Assembly (NCBI GenBank): GCA_030064975.1
Contig: JASJDX010000009.1
Location: 1-40,240, forward strand
Source of the DNA: Pleurocapsa sp. MO_192.B19
GTDB lineage: Bacteria; Cyanobacteriota; Cyanobacteriia; Cyanobacteriales; Xenococcaceae
Length of the DNA: 40,240 nucleotides
Reading direction: 5' to 3'
Program-made: the position numbers and the translations under genes
Shown: positions 14,736 through 23,578 of the stretch, piece by piece
How positions within the stretch are numbered: the first letter of the stretch is position 1
Layout of the letters: every line of letters starts with the position of its first letter
The notes under the pieces: model-generated
Databases searched by the model: none
Told to the model about the DNA's origin: nothing
Seen by the model: only the letters and a program-made list of their open reading frames with translations

Positions 14736-15926
14736 ATGCAATTTGCCAAACGTTTACAAGCTCTTTCTCATAATGTATTTGCCGATATGGATCGAGCAAA
14801 GACTCAAGCGAGAAACTTAGGAAGAGAAATTATCGATCTGTCTTTGGGTTCATCAGATTTATCTGTAGCCGAACCGACGATTAAAGTGATAGAAACTGCT
14901 TTAAAAGATCGTCATACCCACGGTTATTTACTCCACGCTGGGACAAAAGACTTTAGGGTTGCTGTAGCTAATTGGTACACCAATCGATTTGGCATCCCTG
15001 TCGATCCTGAAACCGAAGTTTTACAGCTAATTGGTTCTCAAGAAGGTACAGCCCACCTACCTCTGGCAATTCTTAACCCTGGAGACGTTGCTTTACTCCT
15101 AGATCCTGGCTATCCTTCCCATGCAGGGGGAGTTTATTTGGCGGGAGGAGAAATTTATCCGATGCCACTGCGAGCAAAAAACGATTTTTTGCCCATATTA
15201 GAAGATATTCCAGCCGCAACCTTAGCTAAATCTAAAATGATGGTGCTAAGTTATCCCCATAATCCCACAACAGCGATCGCCCCTCTAACTTTTTTTCAAC
15301 AAGCTGTAAACTTTTGTCGTCAACACAATTTAGTTCTAGTTCATGATTTTCCCTACGTCGATTTAGTATTTACTAATGAGGCAGATACAAATTTTAGCTC
15401 TCTTGCTCCTTCAATACTGCAAGCCGATCCCCTCAAAGAACTGACAATTGAATTTTTTACCCTTTCCAAATCCTATAATATGGGGGGGTTTCGTATTGGT
15501 TATGCCATCGGTAATAGCTCTTTAATTCAAGCTCTAAGACAAATTAAAGCCGTAGTCGATTTTAACCAATATCGTGGCATTTTAAATGGTGCGATCGCTG
15601 CATTATCGGGTTCACAAGAATCTGTGGTTCAAACCGTAGCTACTTTCAAACATCGCCGAGATGTTTTTATTCAAGCCCTGAATAAAATTGGTTGGCAAGT
15701 AACATCACCCCAAGCAACCATGTATGTATGGGCAAAACTTCCTCCATCCTGGCAAGATAACTCTGTTGAATTCTGTACTCAACTAGTTGCTCAAACTGGT
15801 GTTGCGGCATCTCCTGGTGCAGGATTTGGAAAAGCGGGAGAAGGCTATGTTCGTTTTGCTTTAGTTAAGGAGCCTGAAATATTGCGTGATGCCGCAGCAA
15901 AAATCAACCAATTCTTACTAAGATAA
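14736..15926 (+). CDS. PLP-dependent class I/II aminotransferase
   Basis: This 396-residue fold-type I aminotransferase has SYPHNPTT at 172-179 (Asn176 contacts PLP), Asp204 and Tyr207 in VHDFPYVDL, the Schiff-base Lys245 in FTLSKSYNMGGFRIGY and a C-terminal substrate-binding Arg in EGYVRFALVK. The active site is complete. The overall pattern (MQFAKRLQAL start, LLDPGYPSHAGG, PGAGFGKAGEGYVRF) resembles the LL-diaminopimelate/aspartate aminotransferase group of cyanobacteria. The N-terminal GSSDLSVAEP replaces the usual GDPD motif, so it may be a paralogue with another amino-donor. The substrate cannot be told from sequence alone. It is monocistronic and divergent from the TPR gene. Confidence 0.85.
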   Translation: MQFAKRLQALSHNVFADMDRAKTQARNLGREIIDLSLGSSDLSVAEPTIKVIETALKDRHTHGYLLHAGTKDFRVAVANWYTNRFGIPVDPETEVLQLIGSQEGTAHLPLAILNPGDVALLLDPGYPSHAGGVYLAGGEIYPMPLRAKNDFLPILEDIPAATLAKSKMMVLSYPHNPTTAIAPLTFFQQAVNFCRQHNLVLVHDFPYVDLVFTNEADTNFSSLAPSILQADPLKELTIEFFTLSKSYNMGGFRIGYAIGNSSLIQALRQIKAVVDFNQYRGILNGAIAALSGSQESVVQTVATFKHRRDVFIQALNKIGWQVTSPQATMYVWAKLPPSWQDNSVEFCTQLVAQTGVAASPGAGFGKAGEGYVRFALVKEPEILRDAAAKINQFLLR

Positions 15927-16015
15927 AATTTGATTAAACTATTTGCTCTGCCGCCCTTCATCTTTAACTTAAACTTAATTAAGCCTACCTACTGAAATGT
16001 GATTCAGATTTGGTA

Positions 16016-16530
16016 TTATTCCTGCATTCCCTCATAAAGTAATCTAGCCAACAAGCGCATCCCATCACTTTGTTTTAATTCGGCATAAGAAGGGGCCGGA
16101 CGTTTACCAATATCTCTAAGATCGGAGAGAAGTTCGGGGTGAAACTGACAGGTAAAAGAACGACGAATCTTTTTCGTTTCAAAATCTTTGTAATTGATAC
16201 AGGTGCAAGAACACTCGGTTAAGATTTCGCCATCAACTTCGGTAGATGCCAAAATTTCTACTGCATAAGGCATTTGTAACAGCCAAGATAGAGGGCTAGC
16301 TGCTACTGTATAGCGATAAAGCACGATTGCATTATGCAAAGTCATGTATGCCCAGTTAGCAAACAAAATTGCTTCCTCGTTCACTTCGTCGGAGTGAAAC
16401 ATGGCAATATTAATATCATTTTCATAACGCAGAATCGTATTATCAATTACTCCCTCTAATTCATCCGCCATTACCTCGTGAATGCTGAGTAATTCGATGG
16501 GAATTGATGAATCTTTTTGTGTGGGAGTTT
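16016..16530 (-). pseudogene. C-terminal part of an IS-disrupted glutamine-amidotransferase-like gene
   Basis: The frame reads back from the 151-residue segment MADELEGVIDNTILRYEND through 20 more codons (KTPTQKDSSIPIELLSIHEV) to the left end of the IS at 16536. It joins in frame with the N-terminal part at 18027-18915 once the IS and one copy of TATAA are removed, giving a 467-residue protein. This part holds TCQFHPELL (His427 and Glu429 of the rebuilt protein), the His-x-Glu of class I glutamine amidotransferases, and a Cys-rich stretch ECSCTCINY. A separate product starting at the internal ATG 16471 could be translated but would lack the nucleophile. Confidence 0.85.
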
Positions 16531-16535
16531 TATAA

Positions 16536-18026
16536 CTCGATGTTCAAGTTTTTTTCGGGCTAGCCGTATAATACTTGTCTGAGAGTCAGTACAAGAAGAG
16601 AGAGCAATGCTTCTGAGCAACCCCTTACCCTTTGTCGAAGAGTTTATCAACGAATTGGACAAAGGTCTGAAAATTCACCAACCAGAGCTGGGGTTGAGCC
16701 GAATTCAGCGTGGGTGGCTAGGCTTTTGCCTGATGGCGATAATTATGACCAACAGTGTGTGTTGGGCCAGATTTGAGCGGGCGAGTCTAGGGAAATACAA
16801 GATGGGAGCCTTATCCTGGATGTTCCGTAAGGCTAAGTTACCGTGGTCGATGATGCTACAAGTGGGGGTAGACATAGTCCTGAGAGACCATGGTATTCAG
16901 GAAGGGGTGTTGGTCACTGACGACTCAGATCACGGGCGCAGCAAGAAGACCAAGCGGATATTTAAGGCTCACAAAATTAAGGATAAGAGTAGTGGGGGGT
17001 ATATCAACGGTCAAACTATAGTGCTGTTAATGCTGATAACCCCCAAAGTGAGCTTGCCGGTTGGATTTGAGTTTTATCAAGCGGACCCTGAACAACAAGC
17101 TTGGAAAAAAGAAGACAAGCGTCTTCAAAAGCAGGGAGTGGTCAAAAAAGAGCGTCCAGCGGCTCCAGCTCCTAATCCCCAATATCCGACTAAAGCGCAA
17201 TTGGCACTGAAAATGAGGTCGCAATTTCGCCGCCGCCATAGTCACATCAAGGTCAAAAGCGTGGTAGCAGACGCTCTATACGGTCAGGCGAAATTTATGG
17301 ATGCGGCCGCAGCCTTATTTGGGGGAGTCCAAGTCATTAGTCAGTTGCACCACAACCAAAATATTCGCTATCGGCATCGAAAGCAACATGTGAATACCTA
17401 CTTCTCGAAATATCAAGGGGTGGCTCAAGTGCTGAGCATTCGTGGTCAAGCTCCGATTATCGCTACCGTGGCTAGTGCTCGCCTAGAGGTCTGTGCTCAT
17501 GGTCAAAAGCGATTTGTCATCGCACTCAAGTATCCTGGAGAGCAAGATTATCGCTATTTGGTGGCCACTGATTTGACTTGGCGCACCATCGATATTGTCC
17601 AAGCCTATACTCTGAGATGGTTGGTAGAGGTTTTCTTCGAGGACTGGAAGTCCTATGAAGGCTGGGCACAATTGGCCAAGCAGACGGGTGAAGAGGGGTC
17701 AAGTCGTGGCCTGACCCTGAGCTTGTTGCTTGACCTGTGTCTGCTACTTCATCCTGAACAACTAGCCCGTGTTGAAAACAAACTGCCTGCATATACTGTG
17801 GGTAGCCTACAACGCACCATTCAGATGGAGGCTTTATTGGCCAGTGTCCAGCAATTAGTACAAGCGCCGAATCCCGAGGCGCAACTGATGAGACTAAGCC
17901 TGTCGGTCAAAGAATTCTTTCGCCTCCGACCTTCCGGTAAACATATGAGTGGTAGGGATTTGGGTCGATTAGAACCAACACCTACTCTCAAATATCGAGC
18001 TGTAGCTTAAAAACTTGAACATCGAG
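16536..18026. mobile_element. IS4-superfamily insertion sequence, 1491 bp
   Basis: Perfect 18-bp terminal inverted repeats, CTCGATGTTCAAGTTTTT at 16536-16553 and its complement at 18009-18026, are flanked by the 5-bp target duplication TATAA (16531-16535 and 18027-18031). The single transposase gene is intact. TATAAT at 16567-16572, with TTCAAG in the repeat 18 bp before it, may be its promoter. The exact ends, the intact gene and the clean duplication all point to a recent insertion. Confidence 0.93.
16607..18010 (+). CDS. IS4-superfamily transposase (YREK type)
   Basis: This 467-residue DDE transposase has Asp106/108 in VLVTDDSDHGRSKK, Asp222 in VVADALYGQAKF and the signature Tyr334-Arg337-Glu341-Lys348 (YTLRWLVEVFFEDWK). 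That Y(2)R(3)E(6)K spacing is diagnostic of IS4-type transposases. Codon and GC content are noticeably higher than in the neighbouring genes, as expected for a mobile gene. Its stop codon overlaps the right inverted repeat, so the element is compact. It is full length without frameshift. The exact family within the superfamily is not settled. Confidence 0.9.
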   Translation: MLLSNPLPFVEEFINELDKGLKIHQPELGLSRIQRGWLGFCLMAIIMTNSVCWARFERASLGKYKMGALSWMFRKAKLPWSMMLQVGVDIVLRDHGIQEGVLVTDDSDHGRSKKTKRIFKAHKIKDKSSGGYINGQTIVLLMLITPKVSLPVGFEFYQADPEQQAWKKEDKRLQKQGVVKKERPAAPAPNPQYPTKAQLALKMRSQFRRRHSHIKVKSVVADALYGQAKFMDAAAALFGGVQVISQLHHNQNIRYRHRKQHVNTYFSKYQGVAQVLSIRGQAPIIATVASARLEVCAHGQKRFVIALKYPGEQDYRYLVATDLTWRTIDIVQAYTLRWLVEVFFEDWKSYEGWAQLAKQTGEEGSSRGLTLSLLLDLCLLLHPEQLARVENKLPAYTVGSLQRTIQMEALLASVQQLVQAPNPEAQLMRLSLSVKEFFRLRPSGKHMSGRDLGRLEPTPTLKYRAVA

Positions 18027-18915
18027 TATAAGGAAGTAAAACGCGATCGCCTACTTCTTTCTCTTCATTGAGGACTACTGCGAAGTTATCGTCATGCCAG
18101 CCTTGAGCTACTATACGACCATCTCGCTTTTCAATTTTGAGATTTTCGCCCACTGATTTGATTTTTTCACAGGCTAGTTTTAATGAGGCTAAGGCTTCTC
18201 CTTCCTTATCTCGCTTGAGAGTTTCGACACTCAAGACTTCTTGAACCGCTTTACGCAACAGACGGATGTGGCACTCTGCTGCTAGTTGGTGGCTAACACA
18301 AATAAAGATAGCTGGCGCACTACGGGGCGATCGCGATAGTAAGAGTTTTTCCACAAGCGCAAACATATCGTCCCTGGAACAGTTAGGCTGTGTCCATTCT
18401 TCTGCATTGTGAACTGAAGGATGTCCTCCTTCCAATACCACCGCCATACTAGAGCTAATAATAGGTATGACTTTTTCCAGATCGAGCGTACCTGTAGACC
18501 ATACGGGGAACAAAATCGAATCACAATCAGCGATTTTTTGTGCCATAAAAGCCACATTTTTAGAAGCCCGTACTTCTTCACCGTAATCGTTATTGCCGAC
18601 GTGTTCCCAAGGTTCAATAATGGTAATAGCGTTGCGGAATAAATTAGGTTGCTGCGCCAGAAAATTGAGGTCAGATTCAGAAGTGATTGTTTTTTCTAAC
18701 GGTTGAGCGTATCTCCATTCAAATTTACCATCTGGGGAAAATAATTCTTTTTCTGGTAAAGGGTCTGCCGAATCGCGGTCGGTTAAAAAGCGACCTAACA
18801 AAATATGTACTGATTCTACATCCGAGCCACTATCTTCAATGTAGCCAGGAGTTAAACGCCAGTTGGGATCAGATAATTGCTGATTATCGGGATTGACTAA
18901 TGGTGTTGCTGTCAT
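18027..18915 (-). pseudogene. N-terminal part of an IS-disrupted glutamine-amidotransferase-like gene
   Basis: Residues 1-296 belong to the host gene; translation then enters the IS, adds TRCSSF and stops at 18007. PAIFICVSHQLAAECH around 201-216 resembles the nucleophile elbow GICLGHQ of class I glutamine amidotransferases, with Cys206 as nucleophile. Before it, CDSILFPVWSTGT and VVLEGGHPSVHN fit the glutaminase core. The insertion separates this Cys from the His-Glu pair on the other fragment, so neither piece can be a working glutaminase. I cannot name the pathway: the N-terminal 100 residues are not a known synthetase domain. Confidence 0.8.
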
Positions 18916-19174
18916 GATAATAATGGCTGAATTTATCTGTTTTGAAGCTTAATCGGGCAATTACAGATTACTACCAAAATAAACAGTTAATCAAGACTTT
19001 TTCACGATAATACTTGTGAGAGTCAAAGGAACAAAATTCTTTATCGAGTTACTACTAACTTGATATATCGTTCTATGGTTTTTATAAGCTGTTAGTTTGA
19101 CCCAACATTCAACAGTTGGTCATTCCATGCTAGTCGTCTCCGCAATACAATAGTATTTATGTACTAAAAAGCAT

Positions 19175-21424
19175 TTACCATTCATCATCATAATCTTCAT
19201 CATTTGGTCTACCTCGACTAGAAGCACTTACCTCTGGTTGTTCCGATGCTGCTGAAACCTTGAAAAATTGATTTTGAGTATTTTCTAATTGAACTAATTC
19301 CCCTTCAAAACTATGAGTAAGGTTATTTATCGCCTGCTGCAAATTATCATCTGTATAATGCTGATTTAAACCTCGATCGGCAATTGATTCTGAAGTATTT
19401 AAAACATTATTTTCAACTTGGGAAACAAAAGGGGTAGGTAACATAGAGACTTCATTTACAGAAGATTGGGAATTACTTAATGATTCTGAAGACTTTGTCA
19501 CAGGAGAATTAAGTTTATGGATTTCGGTTACTTGATCCTGAATTCTGAAGTTTTGTTGTGTAGCTTGACTATAATCGGCTTTTGGCTGGGATATCTGATG
19601 ACTATCTACTGATGATGGAGTGTGACTGGAATTTTGCCTGGGTTTTGGTGTCTGAGATCTAAGATTATCGATCGATGTAGAGGAGTTTTTAGCGGAGGAA
19701 TGCTTCGGGCTGGCTACTTCTAACTGGACTTTGATTTTACGCTGGCAAACTTGAGCAAAAGCCGCTTCGATATTGGCAACTTTGCCTTGATGCAATCTCT
19801 GCAATTTGACTGAACTAATACCTACAATTGCACTTGAGCCTTCAAAACTAACTAAGTGGCACTGCTGTTTTAATAATGCCTGAGTTGTCGGGGGCTGTAG
19901 ACAACTAACAACTTTGTCCCAAATCTCTTCATTAGCCAGATTATTGGTAACTACATTAGGATTTTGAGCAGGGATTTTGGCTGGTGGCTCAAAGACTGGT
20001 TTAGCAGATTGAGATACAGTTGCCAAAGTATGACTGGGAATTTCTGGAGAGGTATGATTAACCTGTTGAACGGTGGCTTGATCGCTTTGGGCTTCTTGTT
20101 TGTTTCTTTCTGGCTCTGGAATATAATTAGACCTAGGAACGATCGCCTGAGACAAAGTAGTATTTACCGTATTTACTGAAGGAGTATTATTCTCGAAAAT
20201 TGCTCCATTAACTGATTGAGTCTTTAATTGAGTCTTGGCTGTCGATACAGAATTATCTGGTTTAGCAGAAGCTGATCTTGGTGGATTAACCACACTTTCC
20301 AAGTCAATAGTAGTGTCAGGCAAATTAGGTAAATTACTATTGGCTAATAATTCCAATAAGGTTACTTCTAGCCACAAACGAGGTTGAGTTGTATTTTTTA
20401 AGTGAGTTTCTCCTTCTTTGAGTTGTTGTTGTCCCAATAAAATCCGAGCAATCTCCCAATTAGTTGCTTCGCTACACAATTCTTGCCAGCAAGTTTCTGT
20501 TACCGCCACCATATCAAGACGTTGAGGAGCAGTTTTGGCAATTAAAAGGTTGAGATAAAAACCAGCTAAATTCTGTAAAACTACTAGGGGTTCTCGTCCT
20601 CGATCTAATAGAATACGACACTGCTGTAGGATTTTTACAGGTAAGTTGTTTCTGATACTTCTTAGTAGCTCTAATAAATCTTGTTCAGGTACAGCACCTA
20701 CTAAATCCCAAACTTTAGTTACGGAAATTTTTTCTGGCAACAAACTAAGTTGATCTAAAAGACTTTCTGCATCCCTTAAGCCGCCATTAGCAATTTGAGC
20801 AATTAAAGTGATGGCTTCATCGGCGATCGCAATATTTTCGGCATCGGCAATATACTTTAAGTGGCTAATCATCTCTGGCAAGGGAATACGCCGATAATCA
20901 AACCGTTGACAACGGGAAATAATCGTTGAGAGGACTCGTTGGGGATCGGTAGTTGCTAAAATAAAGACAACTCTCGGAGGAGGCTCTTCTAAAGTCTTAA
21001 GCAGGGCATTAAACGCTGCTGTACTGAGCATATGACATTCATCAATAGCATAAATTTTGTAACGACATTGAACAGGGGCAAATCTCGATCGCTCAATAAT
21101 TTCGCGAATATTATCGACTCCAGTATTACTGGCAGCATCAATTTCTACTACATCTAAGGCCGAACCATTAGCGATCGCTAAACAGGCTTCACATTCACCA
21201 CAGGGGTCAGGAGTTGGTTGACTGCTAGTTAAACAATTAAGAGATTTTGCTAAAATTCTGGCACTAGAAGTTTTACCCGTTCCCCTGGGACCTGTAAATA
21301 AATATGCTGGAGCAATTTTTTCTTGTTTTAAAGCATTACTTAAAGTTAGGGAAATCGTTTCCTGACCAACTAAATCTCTAAAAGTTTGTGGTCTGTACTT
21401 GTGGTGTAGAGGTTCGTAAGGCAT
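19175..21424 (-). CDS. dnaX: DNA polymerase III subunit gamma/tau
   Basis: This 749-residue clamp-loader ATPase has Walker A GPRGTGKTSSARI at 45-57, a zinc site (Cys64 and CGECEAC at 75-81), Walker B YAIDECHMLS around 125 and the SRC sensor motif ISRCQRFDYRR. The AAA+ and lid domains cover about residues 1-370. A long Ser/Thr/Gln-rich linker and a tau-like C-terminal region (around 500-560, IWDKVVSCLQPPTTQALLKQ) follow. It loads the sliding clamp and organises the replisome. No intein interrupts the Walker A region, unlike in Synechocystis PCC 6803. It is divergent from the TPR gene at 21546. Start: ATG at 21424. Confidence 0.96.
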   Translation of the reverse strand: MPYEPLHHKYRPQTFRDLVGQETISLTLSNALKQEKIAPAYLFTGPRGTGKTSSARILAKSLNCLTSSQPTPDPCGECEACLAIANGSALDVVEIDAASNTGVDNIREIIERSRFAPVQCRYKIYAIDECHMLSTAAFNALLKTLEEPPPRVVFILATTDPQRVLSTIISRCQRFDYRRIPLPEMISHLKYIADAENIAIADEAITLIAQIANGGLRDAESLLDQLSLLPEKISVTKVWDLVGAVPEQDLLELLRSIRNNLPVKILQQCRILLDRGREPLVVLQNLAGFYLNLLIAKTAPQRLDMVAVTETCWQELCSEATNWEIARILLGQQQLKEGETHLKNTTQPRLWLEVTLLELLANSNLPNLPDTTIDLESVVNPPRSASAKPDNSVSTAKTQLKTQSVNGAIFENNTPSVNTVNTTLSQAIVPRSNYIPEPERNKQEAQSDQATVQQVNHTSPEIPSHTLATVSQSAKPVFEPPAKIPAQNPNVVTNNLANEEIWDKVVSCLQPPTTQALLKQQCHLVSFEGSSAIVGISSVKLQRLHQGKVANIEAAFAQVCQRKIKVQLEVASPKHSSAKNSSTSIDNLRSQTPKPRQNSSHTPSSVDSHQISQPKADYSQATQQNFRIQDQVTEIHKLNSPVTKSSESLSNSQSSVNEVSMLPTPFVSQVENNVLNTSESIADRGLNQHYTDDNLQQAINNLTHSFEGELVQLENTQNQFFKVSAASEQPEVSASSRGRPNDEDYDDEW

Positions 21425-21545
21425 AGTAAATGTGGACTTTTTTATTTTCCACTAGTTAGTAGAAAATTATCCCTGTACAATTGAGCAATATTTAGTGAAA
21501 TTAGTTTAGCTTCACTCTTAAAATCAGTATATTTGATCTAAGGTA

Positions 21546-23192
21546 ATGAGTCATACGATTGGGCAAGTCAAGCAAGATAACCAACAGTCAAACTCTAACT
21601 CATCTCAGGCTAATCAAGACTCACAAAAGCCTGAAGATAAAATATCAACATCGATTACTTCTTTGACCGATGCTGATTATGAATTTTTATTCAATCAACT
21701 ATTAGAAGGAATTTCTCATGGTTGGCACGACCAAAGAATTATTAAATTCTTTAGTCAACTAGGCGATCGAGGGAAACAAGAAGATTGGGTTGCTTGGCTA
21801 GAAAGTTTGCGAGTCAAATTATTAAAATTGCCAATCGCATCGAAGCGACAACTAGGATCGGTGATGATTCGTTTAGGAGAACTCACTCAATCTTCTCCTG
21901 AAGTCAGCCAAATTGGTGTAGTTTCTAATCGGATTGGACGAGAACTGTTGTTTGGCAACACAGAAGATGTAGTCTGGGAATATGTTGGCTCAGATTTGGT
22001 GGCAGATTCTTCAAACGTAGAGGCAGAGAAAACTTTATCCGAGAGATTACCGACTGATTTTTCTGAACTAGCTTCTTCTGTGATTGAAGATGCAAAAACC
22101 AATTTATCTTCAGAGCAAGATGTCTCTTTGAAGCAAACAGTAGAAAATGAGCCGCAAAATCCAGAAACTGCCGAAAACCTGACGTCAGTATCATCTACGC
22201 CAAATTTACCGCCAGAAAGCGACATTGCTTCAGAGGAAGAAATTACTAACTTTACTAGTAATGAAGAATTTGAATTTGAGTTGTCTAGCCAAGATTTCGA
22301 CACAGCAACCGAAGATAAATTAGTTGAGATTGATTTAGCTACGGGTCAACTCAATACCGACCAGTTGGATGAGCAACAACAGAAATTGTTTACTGTTCCT
22401 GAATTAGATTGGTCTTTATCCCCTATCACTCAAGAAGAAACATCGGGTTCATTGGAGACAGTAAAGTCGGAAGTACCAAAAGATAATTCATTATCTGTTA
22501 CTGCGGATACAAATACTTCTTCACCAGCGCAGCAAAAAGAACCAGCTCCTGTTACTATCGATTTACAACGGGTGATCGATTTAATTCGAGAAGATGAAGA
22601 ACTAGCCCAACAAATATCACAAAAACTTAATGTTTCTCTACTTAAGCTAGACAACCTAGCCATCGAAGCAGTTGAGCAATCTCCAAAAGTCGAGGCTAAT
22701 GACTTTGATCCTTCTAGTTTAGAGTTAATCGAAAGCTGGTTTAATTTGGGACTAAAACAAGTTAGTGCAGGAGAATTTGTCAAAGCGATCGCCTCTTGGG
22801 AAAAAGCTCTAAACATCAATCCCAACTTATCAGAAGCCTGGCATAATAGAGGCAGTGCTTTGGGTCGTTTGGGCAAATATGAAGAGGCAATAGAATCTTT
22901 TCAAAATGCCTTAGCTATAGACTCTCATAACTACCAAGCTTGGAATGATCGTGCTCATGCCTTGTATCAATTGCAAAAATGGTCAGAAGCAGTAGAAAGT
23001 TGGGACAATGCGATTGGAATAATGCCAGGAAATCATTTATTCTGGTATAACCGTGGCTGCGCTCTAGAACAACTAGAAAGTTGGGATCAATCTATTGCTA
23101 GTTATGAAAAATCATTAGAAATTAAACCAAATTTTCAACCAGCTCGTTCAAGATATATTAACCTAGTAGCAGATAACTCTCGTTCAAATTAG
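21546..23192 (+). CDS. TPR protein with acidic N-terminal region
   Basis: This 548-residue protein has a cyanobacterial N-terminal module (about 40-150: DADYEFLFNQLLEGISHGWH, IIKFFSQLGDRGKQEDWVAW). A long acidic, Ser/Glu-rich, probably disordered stretch of about 240 residues follows, and then three to four TPR units from about 395 to 540 (AWHNRGSALGRLGKYEEAIE, AWNDRAHALYQLQKWSEAVE, LFWYNRGCALEQLESWDQSI). No signal peptide or membrane span is visible. It probably serves as a scaffold with unknown partners. It is followed on the same strand by two more genes of unknown or acetyltransferase type, about 100 bp apart. Confidence 0.8.
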   Translation: MSHTIGQVKQDNQQSNSNSSQANQDSQKPEDKISTSITSLTDADYEFLFNQLLEGISHGWHDQRIIKFFSQLGDRGKQEDWVAWLESLRVKLLKLPIASKRQLGSVMIRLGELTQSSPEVSQIGVVSNRIGRELLFGNTEDVVWEYVGSDLVADSSNVEAEKTLSERLPTDFSELASSVIEDAKTNLSSEQDVSLKQTVENEPQNPETAENLTSVSSTPNLPPESDIASEEEITNFTSNEEFEFELSSQDFDTATEDKLVEIDLATGQLNTDQLDEQQQKLFTVPELDWSLSPITQEETSGSLETVKSEVPKDNSLSVTADTNTSSPAQQKEPAPVTIDLQRVIDLIREDEELAQQISQKLNVSLLKLDNLAIEAVEQSPKVEANDFDPSSLELIESWFNLGLKQVSAGEFVKAIASWEKALNINPNLSEAWHNRGSALGRLGKYEEAIESFQNALAIDSHNYQAWNDRAHALYQLQKWSEAVESWDNAIGIMPGNHLFWYNRGCALEQLESWDQSIASYEKSLEIKPNFQPARSRYINLVADNSRSN

Positions 23193-23293
23193 CTAAGATG
23201 ACGGTAATCAAGTTATCGGATAAACTTTAGTATCCGCAAGATATAATTTCATTTTCATAACTAATCATTAAGGTGTTTAAATTCTAGCTAGCT

Positions 23294-23569
23294 ATGACGG
23301 AATCATCAAACAGCACAATGGAAGAAATCAGAATATCAAGTGAAGAAAGAGTTACCCAACTAAGGGACTTAATTGATACTCTTAGAATCGCTGAAGAAAT
23401 AGCTAGCAAAGGTTATCTAATCAGCAGTTCCGAATTGGCAGATTTAATGGATATTAATGCTAGTGCTGTAACCAGTAGAGGCGATCATTGGTCTTGGCGT
23501 AATTGGGTTGTATCCAGAGTTAGACGAGAAGGAAATCAAATTTTATGGCAATTAGAGAGGGTTGATTAA
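23294..23569 (+). CDS. Small conserved-looking protein, possible winged-helix/HTH
   Basis: This 91-residue protein contains LIDTLRIAEEIASKGYLISS and SELADLMDINASAVTSRGDHW, a spacing that resembles a helix-turn-helix in which SELADLMDI and ASAVTSRG are the two helices. The end SWRNWVVSRVRREGNQILWQ could be the wing. It precedes the GNAT gene by 9 bp and is surely co-transcribed with it. DNA binding is a guess; I do not recognise a named family. Confidence 0.65.
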   Translation: MTESSNSTMEEIRISSEERVTQLRDLIDTLRIAEEIASKGYLISSSELADLMDINASAVTSRGDHWSWRNWVVSRVRREGNQILWQLERVD

Positions 23570-23578
23570 CAAAAAACC

